64,000 nucleotides of DNA, taken from the NCBI GenBank assembly GCA_944322925.1, contig CALUQM010000007.1:1-64000 (forward strand), read 5' to 3'. How positions within the stretch are numbered: the first letter of the stretch is position 1; each line of letters opens with the position of its first letter. The position numbers were made by a program, and so were the translations under genes. Of this stretch, positions 1 through 8,424 are shown piece by piece. Under the pieces are notes generated by a model, which saw nothing but the letters and a program-made list of their open reading frames with translations, was not told the origin of the DNA and did no database searches. Source of the stretch: an uncultured Bacteroidales bacterium (GTDB lineage: Bacteria > Bacteroidota > Bacteroidia > Bacteroidales > UBA932).

Positions 1-357
1 CGGGATGCCCTGCTGTTTAAGAGCTCTCGTAATTGTGAGTCTCTCTTCGGTTTTACCCTCATCCCTGCCCTCGGCGAGTCCTTCAGCAAACCACTGGTCC
101 TTTCCGAGCCTGATGGCGGTGTTTATTATGTTCTTCTCGTCGCGTTCGGTAATCATATCGCTTTCGTACTTTAGTTTCTGTTCCTTGTCGAACCTTGCAA
201 TCTCGCAGGCCCTGAACAGCCGTTCGAACATCTCCGACTTGAGTTCATCCGGAATCCTGTCGAGAGTGCCGACCCTTTTGAGGGAATACAACCACTGTTC
301 CGTGACGGACCTGCAGTCCTTCAGTTCCCTGTCAAACCTGTTCAGTTCTACGAACCT
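1..357 (-). pseudogene. Rpn-family PD-(D/E)XK nuclease/transposase, C-terminal fragment
   Basis: The minus strand is open across this stretch and reads as the C-terminal half of a Bacteroidetes Rpn (recombination-promoting nuclease, 'PD-(D/E)XK nuclease family transposase') protein. Recognisable segments are FVELNRFDREL, an ERLFRACEIARFDKEQ helix, and a charged tail with GLAEGRDEGKTEER. The catalytic N-terminal half is missing: homology stops near 357, just before the IS110 element. The gene also runs off the window at base 1, so its true end is not seen. The missing half corresponds to the fragment at 15803-16221, same strand. It is almost surely non-functional. Confidence 0.72.
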
Positions 358-448
358 TAGCTTTGCAGAGTGGTTCACTGCCCCAAGATTTGTGATGCAA
401 AAGTAATAAATTTGTGCAGATAAAGAAAGTTTAACAAAGGACAATGGA

Positions 449-581
449 GCCGGACGGTTCTCAATTTCCACGAATGGGAAAGCCCCGAGTATCTTTTTTG
501 CCCCGTCCGGCCCGTTGATCCAGGACCTGAATAAGAATATTGCCTTAGAGTGAATAAGGTTTGTAGGTGATGGATCAACGG
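449..581 (+). ncRNA. candidate IS110 bridge RNA (two guide hairpins)
   Basis: Two perfect long-range stems lie back to back between the element's left end and the transposase. Stem 1 pairs GCCGGACGG (449-457) with CCGTCCGGC (503-511). Stem 2 pairs CCGTTGATCCA (512-522) with TGGATCAACGG (571-581). IS110-group elements encode a bridge RNA here, with a target-binding loop followed by a donor-binding loop; this arrangement is known from IS621. Hairpin 2 contains ATAAGAATA (531-539), identical to the putative right end (1760-1768). Hairpin 1 contains GTATCT (489-494), complementary to AGATAC (1768-1773) at the right junction. Transcription is not shown; exact ends are unknown. Confidence 0.68.
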
Positions 582-598
582 CCCACTGTCCACAAAAA

Positions 599-1417
599 TT
601 GACGCAAGTTACGAAAAAAATCAAACTCGGCATTGACATCAGCAAAGAAAAGTTGAATCTTTGCTACTTGTCGAATCTGGAAATCGTCAGCGAAGAGGAA
701 GTCTCTAACGATGTGAAAACCATTAAAAAGGCGTTCAAAGATGCTCTCAAGGCTCTATCTGTCACCGAGGAGGACATTCTCGTGTGCGCGGAATACACGG
801 GGAGATACATTTATCCATTAACAGTCGCGTGTCAGGAGATGAAAATGTTTCTATGGCTCGATGACCCGACCCGCATCAAGAATTCGATGGGGCTTACTCG
901 TGGCAAAAACGACACCATCGACGCCATGAGGATTGCCGAGTACGCGCATCGTTACGAAGATAAAGCCGTACGCTATGCCATTCCGGACACCGCTCTTGTG
1001 TCAATGAAAAACCTGCTCTCCGACAGGGAGTTTCTCCTCACGGACAGGAAGCGGTATCAATCGCAGCTGACTGACCAAAAGAAGTATATGGCCCCAAATG
1101 AATTCAAACATAAAGACAAACGCTGGAAGGAGGTCATAAAGGTCATAGACAAGCAGATACAAGTCATTGATGAGGAGATTGATTCTCTCATCGCCGCAGA
1201 TCCGGTATTGAACCGACAGAAGGCGCTGCTGAAGAGTATAGACGGAATCGGGGAAAGAATCGCCATAAACATGATCGCCATCACCGGAGGCTTTACGCGC
1301 TTCCAGAATGCGCGGCAGTTCTGCAGCTTCGCCGGACTGTCGCCCTACAAGTACGACTCCGGATCTTCTGTCCGCTCCAAGGCAAAGATTTCCAAGCGGT
1401 CGAAAATCAGACGATGA
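599..1417 (+). CDS. IS110-family transposase, N-terminal and most of C-terminal domain
   Basis: Recombinase of the IS110 family. The DEDD (RuvC-like) acidic residues fit D13 (GIDISKEK), E65 (CAEYTGRY), D105 and D108 (GKNDTIDAM). The C-terminal Transposase_20 region is visible at about 210-260, with the serine motif in GLSPYKYDSGSS. The frame opens with TTG at 599, and no in-frame ATG lies between it and the stop at 551. The frame ends early after KISKRSKIRR; the rest of the domain continues in another frame from 1414. Restoring homology needs a net loss of two bases (or gain of one) near the A-run at about 1399-1402. Likely an inactivating frameshift or a sequence error. Confidence 0.85.
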   Translation: MTQVTKKIKLGIDISKEKLNLCYLSNLEIVSEEEVSNDVKTIKKAFKDALKALSVTEEDILVCAEYTGRYIYPLTVACQEMKMFLWLDDPTRIKNSMGLTRGKNDTIDAMRIAEYAHRYEDKAVRYAIPDTALVSMKNLLSDREFLLTDRKRYQSQLTDQKKYMAPNEFKHKDKRWKEVIKVIDKQIQVIDEEIDSLIAADPVLNRQKALLKSIDGIGERIAINMIAITGGFTRFQNARQFCSFAGLSPYKYDSGSSVRSKAKISKRSKIRR

Positions 1418-1617
1418 AGACCTTGCTGCATATGAGTGCGGTAAATATTGCGACAAATATGGAAGGAGAATACAAGGATTATTACGAACGCAAACTAAAA
1501 GAAGGTAAGCATGTTATGAGTATAATGAATGTTCTGAGGGCAAAACTTGTACATCGGATGTTCTCCGTCATAAGGAGAGATACTGAATACACAAAACAAT
1601 ATTCTCCAGCATCGTGA
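1414..1617 (+). pseudogene. IS110 transposase, frameshifted C-terminal remainder
   Basis: This frame reads MKTLLHMSAVNIATN, the segment that normally follows the serine motif in IS110 transposases, and runs to the family's usual C-terminus. Its ATG overlaps the TGA of the upstream frame (ATGA). That could allow coupled translation, but split transposases are not the norm in IS110, so a frameshift is the simpler reading. Confidence 0.7.
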
Positions 1618-1768
1618 CAGTTATAAAAAACTTCTCAGTGGATGGCCGGGCGGCCAGGGGTGGAACGCCCCGATGAGCGCAATGAATATCCACAAAACAC
1701 TCCGCCGAATCGAAGTGGAGAACTCAAATATAATTCTTTACAAAACCCTTGGAAAATCCATAAGAATA

Positions 1769-1940
1769 GATACGGATATTTCCTGACAGTATTCTCTATC
1801 CTGGACCTGAACTCCTGTACGGAAGGGGTGACATACTCGAATGAGACCACCGTATTTTCCACATAATGGGAATATATGGCTACAAGACTTTCCGCATCAT
1901 CCGGTCCGGCCTTCCTTACAATGGTCTCGTTGTCTTCCAT
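1769..1940 (-). pseudogene. GNAT N-acetyltransferase (phosphinothricin-type), N-terminal fragment
   Basis: From the ATG at 1940 the protein reads VRKAGPDDAESLVAIYSHYV, then ENTVVSFE and KYPYL. This is the typical opening of the Pat/Bar-like GNAT acetyltransferases. Homology stops after about 57-58 codons, at the IS110 right end; the frame stays open to 1635 through unrelated sequence. The acetyl-CoA binding core is gone, so it cannot be active. The start is 24 bp after the TlpA gene stop (1965), so it probably was the last gene of that operon before the element cut it. Confidence 0.72.
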
Positions 1941-1964
1941 CGGCTTTCCGTGCTTCCGGTCCCC

Positions 1965-3086
1965 CTAAAGAAGTTCCTTTATCGCGTTCTCAAGGGTCTC
2001 ACCGTGCATATTCACCAAGGCGATTTTCCCGTCAGGGCCTATCAGGACAATGAAAGGGATGGCCTGAATTGCATAAGACGTGGCAGCTTCTCCCTTGAAA
2101 CCCTTCAGGTCTGACCACTGCGGCCATGGCATCTGCTCCATCTCCATCGCTTTCTTCCATGCAGCCTCTCCGGTATCCAATGACACACTGATGACGTCCA
2201 GCCCGGCATCATGATATTTTTCGTAAAGCTGCTTTATGGCAGGAATTTCAGCCCTGCACGGCCTGCACCACGATGCCCAGAAATCCACAAGAAGAACCCT
2301 GCCCGGCCTGACTGCATCCGAAAGCCTTACAGGTTGTCCTGAATCGGTCGTGGAACCGAAATCGATGTAATCTTTCCCTTTTGCCACGGCTTTTCTGGCC
2401 TTGTCCGTGTCTTCCATGCTCCTGCGCATACTTTCCTGCTTCTCTTTCCATGCCTGTGCATACTCCGGCTTCATGGTTCCGTTTATCTCCTCGAACAAAG
2501 ACTCGGAATAGAATTCGGGCGTGCGGCCGTAGAACAGGGCGGCACCTGCAGGAGTCCCGGCATATTTCCTGACAAACTCAATATACTGAGGCCTGGCCTG
2601 TCTGTAGAACACTTCTATGGAATCGGACAGGGATGTCCGTTCGCGGTAAGCCATTGACCTGGCATGGGCCTCCCTGTGCGGTTTCAAAACCAGTCTCTCG
2701 AAATCGTCATTGATACTGTTTCCGCCTGCCGTTATACCGTCCGGAGTATATTTTATCCGGATATCTCCCGGGCTGGCTATGCAGTCCGCCGGCAGAAGGT
2801 CGTAATATTCCGTGTAATGATCCGACCTGACTTTCGGTTCAAGCTCGAACGTTACCAGACAAGGTTCCCCGACATCCTCCAGGACGAAAGAATATACGCC
2901 GTTCTCGATTACCGTACTGTCCAGAATGACATTCTTCCCGGCATCAGCAGGATATTGCCTTGTCATATATACTTTCACTCCGTCATATTCTCCGGAGCCG
3001 GTGTCGGCTGTCACCGAAAATGTCCTTGAACATGAAACGACGGCCAGAAGTGCGGCAGACATCGCCGCAACCATGATTTTTTTCAT
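1965..3086 (-). CDS. TlpA-like thioredoxin lipoprotein with DUF4369-like N-terminus
   Basis: Predicted periplasmic or outer-membrane-anchored thiol oxidoreductase. A lipoprotein signal with lipobox AVVSC sits at residues 15-19. A beta-rich DUF4369-like domain follows, and a C-terminal AhpC/TlpA thioredoxin fold carries the redox motif WCRPC near residue 272 and the cis-proline loop AIPFIVLI. ATG 3086 is preferred over ATG 3110 because MKKIMVAAMS gives a normal-length signal peptide. It follows the S41 protease gene and is the last intact gene of the susC-led series. Substrate unknown; in Bacteroidetes such proteins often sit near SusCD loci. Confidence 0.85.
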   Translation of the reverse strand: MKKIMVAAMSAALLAVVSCSRTFSVTADTGSGEYDGVKVYMTRQYPADAGKNVILDSTVIENGVYSFVLEDVGEPCLVTFELEPKVRSDHYTEYYDLLPADCIASPGDIRIKYTPDGITAGGNSINDDFERLVLKPHREAHARSMAYRERTSLSDSIEVFYRQARPQYIEFVRKYAGTPAGAALFYGRTPEFYSESLFEEINGTMKPEYAQAWKEKQESMRRSMEDTDKARKAVAKGKDYIDFGSTTDSGQPVRLSDAVRPGRVLLVDFWASWCRPCRAEIPAIKQLYEKYHDAGLDVISVSLDTGEAAWKKAMEMEQMPWPQWSDLKGFKGEAATSYAIQAIPFIVLIGPDGKIALVNMHGETLENAIKELL

Positions 3087-3114
3087 AATATCCATAATAA
3101 TCTTTACCATTTCC

Positions 3115-4413
3115 TTATTTTATTCCGAGTATTCCGTCATATTCGTCACCGGAAAGCAGTCCGAGAGCCTTGACGACGGCAGGATTCGCAGTATTCAGGA
3201 TCCGGTAGTAGATGTCATGGTCATCCGGATAGAGTTCCCTCGCGAGCAGGGCTTTCAGCTGGGTCTTTATGGCGTATGCGCTTCTGTCGCATTCTTTCCG
3301 GTCGAACGGCAGGCCGGAAGCCACGGCCTTGTCAGTCAGTTCCCTGAACATTTCGTCTTCGCCGGTGAATTTCCGGAAATACGCCTCAGGAGTCCGGTAT
3401 TTCTTCTTCAGCATATCCCCGTTCTCCCGGAGATATGAGGACACCTCTGACTTCTGCATGCCGTTGAAGGAGACATTGTAGTACCATTGTGTCATGAAGA
3501 CGGTATCGCGTGGAACATACACATCGGCTTCTATGCCTCCGCGTGATTTCAGAAGTCTTCCGTTGGTCAGGGACCGGAATGTCCCGGCCGTATCCGCAAA
3601 TACCTTCCCGTACCCTTCGTATGGTTTCTGTATGGTCATGCCGCATGGCGTAAGGTATCTGGCGACCGTAAGTCTCAATGCGGACCCGTCCTTGAACGGC
3701 AGAGTCTCCTGTATCAGTCCTTTGCCGAAAGTCGTGGAACCCACAATGACAGCCCTGTCCCAGTCCCTCAATGCTCCGGCCAGTATCTCGGCGGCCGACA
3801 TGGTCTGTCCGTTAGTGAGCAGGACCACGCGGCCCGTCTCGAAACATCCGTCGACTTGAGTGCAGGCCGACTCCGTAGGTATGTGCGCCCCGGAAGTCGT
3901 GACTATTGTCCTGTTGCCTCCGAGCAGTTCGTCAGCAATGGCAATGGCGGACTCCATAAACCCACCGGGATTGCCCTGGATATCCAGGATCAGATTCTTC
4001 ATCCCCTGTTTTCCAAGCTTGCCGACTGCCTGTCTGAACTCTTCGGGAGATGACTCTGCAAACATTGTAAGCCGGATATAGCCTGTCCTGGCATCGGCCA
4101 TATATGCGGTCTGTACCGTTTTGCCGGATGCCGGGCCGGAATCCGCCCCCGAAGCCGTAGGTCCGAGCAGCGCCGCCTCGTTCGCCCTGGCTTCCTCCGG
4201 AGTCAGGTAGGCGGAAAACGGATCCAGGGTGCTGACTGTCCTGGCTATCACATCATTCACGAAAGATGCCTTGTCCACCGTGTCCACGTACATGTTCATG
4301 ATGGCGTACATGGTCATGTTCAGTTTTTCTTCAGGCGTGTCCTGCGCTTTCAGCGGCAGGAAGGCCGTTGTCGCCAGCGCTATGGCCGACATTATGTATC
4401 TTTCCGGTTTCAT
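3115..4413 (-). CDS. S41 family (C-terminal processing) protease lacking a PDZ domain
   Basis: Secreted serine protease of the CtpA/tail-specific class. A signal peptide ends near AFLPLKAQ. The N-terminal helical part has LDPFSAYLTPEE. The catalytic core shows ILDIQGNPGGF, the serine in NGQTMSAAEI and the lysine in TTFGKG, exactly 25 residues apart as expected for the Ser-Lys dyad. Only about 20 Ala/Gly/Ser-rich residues lie where the roughly 90-residue PDZ domain normally sits. It is tightly packed between two thioredoxin-fold genes (18 bp from the upstream gene). Probably a periplasmic peptidase serving the SusCD uptake locus; the substrate is an inference. Confidence 0.87.
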   Translation of the reverse strand: MKPERYIMSAIALATTAFLPLKAQDTPEEKLNMTMYAIMNMYVDTVDKASFVNDVIARTVSTLDPFSAYLTPEEARANEAALLGPTASGADSGPASGKTVQTAYMADARTGYIRLTMFAESSPEEFRQAVGKLGKQGMKNLILDIQGNPGGFMESAIAIADELLGGNRTIVTTSGAHIPTESACTQVDGCFETGRVVLLTNGQTMSAAEILAGALRDWDRAVIVGSTTFGKGLIQETLPFKDGSALRLTVARYLTPCGMTIQKPYEGYGKVFADTAGTFRSLTNGRLLKSRGGIEADVYVPRDTVFMTQWYYNVSFNGMQKSEVSSYLRENGDMLKKKYRTPEAYFRKFTGEDEMFRELTDKAVASGLPFDRKECDRSAYAIKTQLKALLARELYPDDHDIYYRILNTANPAVVKALGLLSGDEYDGILGIK

Positions 4414-4431
4414 CGCTTCACAGATATTCTG

Positions 4432-5841
4432 TCATTCTGCCTTGAGTATCTCTATCACTGCTGAAATTTCATCCATCAGACCGCTCGGGCTTCCTCCGTA
4501 GCCTTCGGCGATATATCGGATCCTTCCGTCCTTAAGTACCGCCTTCTGAGGAATGCCGGATGTGCCTTTGATAATGCTCCGGTACACCTTGTCATGACCT
4601 TCGCTGCCTTCACGGTTTTCATCGAACAGGACGGTCATATTGCGGTAGCCTCCCCTTTTCCACACGTTCCTGACCCTTTTCCTGTCGGGTTCGTCCTGTG
4701 TGCAGATGAAATAGAAATGCACATTACGGTCATCCGCATATTTGTCAACGGCAAGCTGCATCCCTTCGAGGGCTGCGATGCATGGAGCGCACCATGTGGC
4801 CCAGAAATCCAGGACAACGATATCGTCCGGCCCGAACCCCGCAGACTCCACCTTTTTGCCTCCGATACTTGTCAGCGAGAAATTTTCGTAAGGCACGTCG
4901 ACCATCCCGGCCATCACGTCATTCCTGAGATTTTCCCTGGCAGTCTCGGTTTTCAGTGATTCATAATAGGCATCGAATGTCCCGGCAGGCTTTTCATCAA
5001 GGGAATTGTAATGATTCCTGAGCATCGAGAACAGTTCCGGCGTGAGCCTTCCTACGGCTGTGGCCCCAAGCAGTGCGGTTACGGCATCGTCATGTCTGCC
5101 GAGTTCCTCCAAAGCCTTTATATAGGATTCATTCCCGTCAGCGTACTGGTTGTACCTGACTGCAGCGTCTGCCCTGTCCATACATTCCACGGCTTCGGCA
5201 GGACGGCCGCTTCTCTGCAGTATTTCGGTCTCGACCGCAAGATAATAGTCCATGGAACCGTCGGCAGGCATGATCTTGCCTCCGCCGTACATATCCGGAT
5301 TGCAATCCTTTTTCTCCCACATGTTCCGGATGATGTCTTCCGATATGTCCACGTATTCCTTCGGATCTATGGGTGCCTTCATGATAAGGAACATCGGACC
5401 GTGCGAATACAGGTCAGCCAGCATCGAATATGTCATTTCCGGCAGGACCTGACGCAATTTGTCCCATAACCCTTTCTGATACAGGAACTGGGAATAGCTG
5501 CGGTAGAAATTCATATAGACGAAGCCCGATCCGTCCGGAGCCTCAAGCCATCCGGATATGGGGAAATCCCGTCTGAAGGCATCACACCTTGCCATATACT
5601 CCACAGAATCCGCGGCACCGTTCACGGATTCGGCAGAAAGCCTTCTGGCGAAAGCCCCCCTGGGATACTTCTCGAGAAGCTCTGACTTCAGAAATTCGGC
5701 CCTTACGGTGTCCTTGTCACCGTAAAGAGCCGAAAAATAGTCTGCAGCAAGCTTCTCTTCCGTCGTTTCCACCTCATTCTGCGCCATCAGCGGGCAGACA
5801 GCCCAGACTAATGACAACGCCAATACTGCAATTTTCTTCAT
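4432..5841 (-). CDS. long TlpA-like thioredoxin-fold protein
   Basis: Exported protein of 469 residues. A signal peptide ends at CPLMAQ. A long helical region of about 320 residues without a recognised domain is followed by a TlpA/AhpC thioredoxin domain with FWATWCAPC (near residue 350) and the cis-Pro loop SGIPQKAVL. Its C-terminal domain is close to that of the divergent gene at 12138-14129 (shared WATWC-PC, GMQ-AVD-Y and SGIPQK segments), so the two are paralogues. It is spaced 14 bp from the upstream lipoprotein gene and 18 bp from the S41 protease gene, which suggests one operon. Role presumably thiol-disulfide chemistry on imported or surface substrates. Confidence 0.83.
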   Translation of the reverse strand: MKKIAVLALSLVWAVCPLMAQNEVETTEEKLAADYFSALYGDKDTVRAEFLKSELLEKYPRGAFARRLSAESVNGAADSVEYMARCDAFRRDFPISGWLEAPDGSGFVYMNFYRSYSQFLYQKGLWDKLRQVLPEMTYSMLADLYSHGPMFLIMKAPIDPKEYVDISEDIIRNMWEKKDCNPDMYGGGKIMPADGSMDYYLAVETEILQRSGRPAEAVECMDRADAAVRYNQYADGNESYIKALEELGRHDDAVTALLGATAVGRLTPELFSMLRNHYNSLDEKPAGTFDAYYESLKTETARENLRNDVMAGMVDVPYENFSLTSIGGKKVESAGFGPDDIVVLDFWATWCAPCIAALEGMQLAVDKYADDRNVHFYFICTQDEPDRKRVRNVWKRGGYRNMTVLFDENREGSEGHDKVYRSIIKGTSGIPQKAVLKDGRIRYIAEGYGGSPSGLMDEISAVIEILKAE

Positions 5842-5855
5842 TGTGTCTATAAAAT

Positions 5856-6851
5856 TTACTCGGTAGCTATAAATCTTAAGTCAATATCGTAATTATCCTT
5901 GTAGTAATCCAGAATGATATTCCATTTTGTCGCTACGGCATCGTATTTCAGGAACTCCGCTACAGTCTCATCCGTAGCATTGAAGATCTGGGATATGTAA
6001 TAATCGAAATCATTCGAACTAGGATCAAAATATCCGGATGTCCACTGCCCGGAGTAGGTCAGAAGTTCGTTATACGGGGAATACGGATTTGCATATTTCG
6101 GGATAAAGCCCCTTGTACGCAATTCTTCTATGTCCTCCGGAGGGAACGCCGACGTCATGGTCTCGGAATCGTAGACTATCTCCACATCCGGTTCATTGGT
6201 GTAATCGGATATGGTATAGAATTCTTCAGGCGTGCCAAGCAGACCCTGTGATATCCAGCTTTGGAACAATTCACTGACAAGGGCTCTCTTTTTGGTCCTT
6301 TTGGTATCTTCATCATAGGATGCGACCTGGCTCATGCCGGAAATGATTATGGCATTGTCATCGACCATATAATAGTCCATATAATAGTTCGGAGAGACAC
6401 CGCTGCTGCCCCAATCCCTGTAATAATAATACTCTTCCACAAGATAAACCCTGAAAGGTATTCCTCCGCTCTGGAGAAACTCGTCGGAAAAATAATGCCA
6501 CCAGATGTCATCAAGATAGTCGAGCATGTCTCCGACATACTGTGGATCCCCTTCCACGAAACGGTATACCACACCTCCGCTGGAAGCCGTTCCGGCGATC
6601 TGTTCCCAATAGACATCCGTTGAGTCTACGTCATAAAGCACGTACGAACTCCATTTTTCGTAAATATCCATTATCCTGGCATTGTCCTCGTCCGAGGCAC
6701 CGGTCTGGGGAAGGTCATATCCTGCGTTGATAGTTACCGGATCGCCGATAGGAACATCCTTGCTGCAGGATGACATCGAAAAAGCCGCAGTCAGGCAGAC
6801 AAACGCTGCCGTAATGCCATATATAATATTAAATGTTTTCATCTTTTCCAC
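5856..6851 (-). CDS. SusCD-associated metallohydrolase-like lipoprotein, HExxH lost
   Basis: Lipoprotein (signal ending AAFSMSSC) of 331 residues whose length, position after susD and overall pattern resemble the 'substrate import-associated zinc metallohydrolase lipoprotein' family (TIGR04549-like). That family has a HExxH-type motif (HHEFAHIL) followed by a GTPEEFYTIS-like stretch. Here the corresponding segment reads RALVSELFQSWISQGLLG, then TPEEFYTIS, so both zinc histidines appear replaced. It would then be a binding or structural protein rather than a hydrolase. The family call is by pattern and not by search. The start could also be the internal ATG at 6842. It is spaced 6 bp from susD. 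Confidence 0.6.
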   Translation of the reverse strand: MEKMKTFNIIYGITAAFVCLTAAFSMSSCSKDVPIGDPVTINAGYDLPQTGASDEDNARIMDIYEKWSSYVLYDVDSTDVYWEQIAGTASSGGVVYRFVEGDPQYVGDMLDYLDDIWWHYFSDEFLQSGGIPFRVYLVEEYYYYRDWGSSGVSPNYYMDYYMVDDNAIIISGMSQVASYDEDTKRTKKRALVSELFQSWISQGLLGTPEEFYTISDYTNEPDVEIVYDSETMTSAFPPEDIEELRTRGFIPKYANPYSPYNELLTYSGQWTSGYFDPSSNDFDYYISQIFNATDETVAEFLKYDAVATKWNIILDYYKDNYDIDLRFIATE

Positions 6852-6857
6852 TTTTAA

Positions 6858-8414
6858 TTATTCAATGACAGGGTCACCGGCACGTGTACCGCTGTTCCGG
6901 CTTTCATTCTGTATGAGGGCGCTGTTCTGGTCAAAAAGACAGTTCGGCAAAGGGAGAGTGTACATAGGGTCGTTGTGTCTCAAAGTGTAGACATAGGACT
7001 GGCCGCCCTGTTCCGCCCTGTAGACATGAGTGATTTCGGGCATACCCTGCCTGCGCAGGTCGAACCACCTGTGGCCCTCGTAGCATAGTTCCTTGCGTCT
7101 TTCCGTCCTGATGGCATTGAGAAGGTCTTCACCGGCGAGAGTCTCATCGACATATCCGGTTATCCTGGTGGCACGGAAGTCGTTGAGGGCTGCAAGCGCA
7201 TCGGATTCGTTGCCCAGGAGGGCATTTGCCTCCATCGCATTGAGGACGGCCTCCGAAGTCCGGATATTCTGGCAAAGCTGCAATGAACCGTAAGGTTTGG
7301 TGATGATGTAGTCACTGTTGTCATAATCGGTTCCTTCCGCGACGAAATCCGCGTTTCCAAGTTCGAACATGGTGTACCGGATATCGTTTTCCTTGTCCCA
7401 CAATGCCTGGAATTCATCATGCATGGCAAGCTTGTATCCGACATTGTCCACCCTCGGAGAAGGTCCGAACAGCCACAGCACTTCAGGGTTGGTGTAGTCG
7501 AGCGGATTGTAGTCGCTCCCGGAAGCATCCGCCGGATTGAATTCGGTAGTCAGATTCATCACCCTGATGCCGTAGTCCATTGCCTTTTCCACTTCGTCTA
7601 TACATTCCTGATACCTTTCCATGTACAGGAAGACCCGAGACAGCAGGATATGTATGGCAGGCTGGTTGATCCTGTAATTGCCCGCTATGTACGGAAGAGG
7701 GTCCATCAGTCTGGCAGCCTCCTGCAGATCCGGAACAAGGACGTTCTCGTAGACCTCGGCGACGGTAGACCTGGCAATAGGCTCATTGCTGAGGTTGGAA
7801 TCCAGTTTCAACGGCACTCCGAGGGCTTCCTTATTATAATTGTAAGGCTCCCCGTATATGTTCACCAGCTGGAAGTAAAGCAGGGCGCGTACTGCCAGGG
7901 CTTCCGACTTGACCCTGTCTCTCTGGTCATCCGTACCGATGGCCCCGTCAATAAGGTCGAGGACAGCGTTGCATCCCTTGATTTTCTGATAGAACTGATA
8001 GTAGACGGTCTCAGAAGCGTTTTCATTGATGCGTTCCTGATATCCGTTGAAGTCCGACATATCGGGCTGCCACTGATAATAAGGGGAAACGGTGACTGTC
8101 TGTTCATTACCGGCATACGCATCCGGTTCAAACACAGTCGTCACATAGGCATTATCCTCCTGGCTCCATCCGTACATCCTCTTTATCAGATTCAGCATCT
8201 GGGCACAGTCATCATCCAGATATGACAGGAAAGATATGTCCGGGCCCGAATTGTCCGGATAACCGGACCCGATGAGAAGCTCTGAAAAATCCTCCGTCGT
8301 CTGCGGGATCATTTCGCTCTGGGACTCCTCCTTGAGGAAACCGCAGCCGCCGGCAAGAAGGATTCCGGAAATTGCCGATACTGTATAGAATATTGTCTTT
8401 TTCATTTTTTTCAT
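6858..8414 (-). CDS. SusD/RagB family nutrient-binding lipoprotein
   Basis: Outer-membrane lipoprotein that lids the SusC channel and binds the substrate. A signal peptide with lipobox LLAGGC is followed by the SusD-like N-terminal helical domain, with TPR-like helices (NAVLDLIDGAIG, then EALAVRALLYFQLVNIYGEP). The C-terminal RagB/SusD part shows IRTERRKELCYEGHRWFDLRR, the family signature. Length (518 residues) is normal. It lies 10 bp after the SusC gene and 6 bp before the metallohydrolase-like gene. Substrate class cannot be told; the protease and thioredoxin neighbours suggest peptides rather than glycans, because no glycoside hydrolase is present. Confidence 0.95.
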   Translation of the reverse strand: MKKMKKTIFYTVSAISGILLAGGCGFLKEESQSEMIPQTTEDFSELLIGSGYPDNSGPDISFLSYLDDDCAQMLNLIKRMYGWSQEDNAYVTTVFEPDAYAGNEQTVTVSPYYQWQPDMSDFNGYQERINENASETVYYQFYQKIKGCNAVLDLIDGAIGTDDQRDRVKSEALAVRALLYFQLVNIYGEPYNYNKEALGVPLKLDSNLSNEPIARSTVAEVYENVLVPDLQEAARLMDPLPYIAGNYRINQPAIHILLSRVFLYMERYQECIDEVEKAMDYGIRVMNLTTEFNPADASGSDYNPLDYTNPEVLWLFGPSPRVDNVGYKLAMHDEFQALWDKENDIRYTMFELGNADFVAEGTDYDNSDYIITKPYGSLQLCQNIRTSEAVLNAMEANALLGNESDALAALNDFRATRITGYVDETLAGEDLLNAIRTERRKELCYEGHRWFDLRRQGMPEITHVYRAEQGGQSYVYTLRHNDPMYTLPLPNCLFDQNSALIQNESRNSGTRAGDPVIE

Positions 8415-8424
8415 CTTTAGATCA

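Larger units (their letters stand above)
434..1768 (+). mobile_element. IS110-family insertion sequence (bounds tentative)
   Basis: A DEDD/serine transposase gene (599-1617, frameshifted) is preceded by about 165 nt of structured non-coding DNA, as in the IS110 group. The right end is placed at about 1768, where acetyltransferase homology begins. ATAAGAATA at 1760-1768 is repeated inside the second upstream hairpin (531-539). The left end near 434 rests only on a 5-nt complement (ACAAA 434-438 with TTTGT 560-564) and is weak. There are no terminal inverted repeats, which is normal for this family. The transposase frameshift suggests the copy is dead or needs help in trans. Confidence 0.7.

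Noticed and set aside
599-1617. Programmed frameshifting in the IS110 transposase
   Set aside because: IS110 transposases are normally single-frame; no slippery heptamer with a downstream structure was evident, and homology suggests a two-base insertion.
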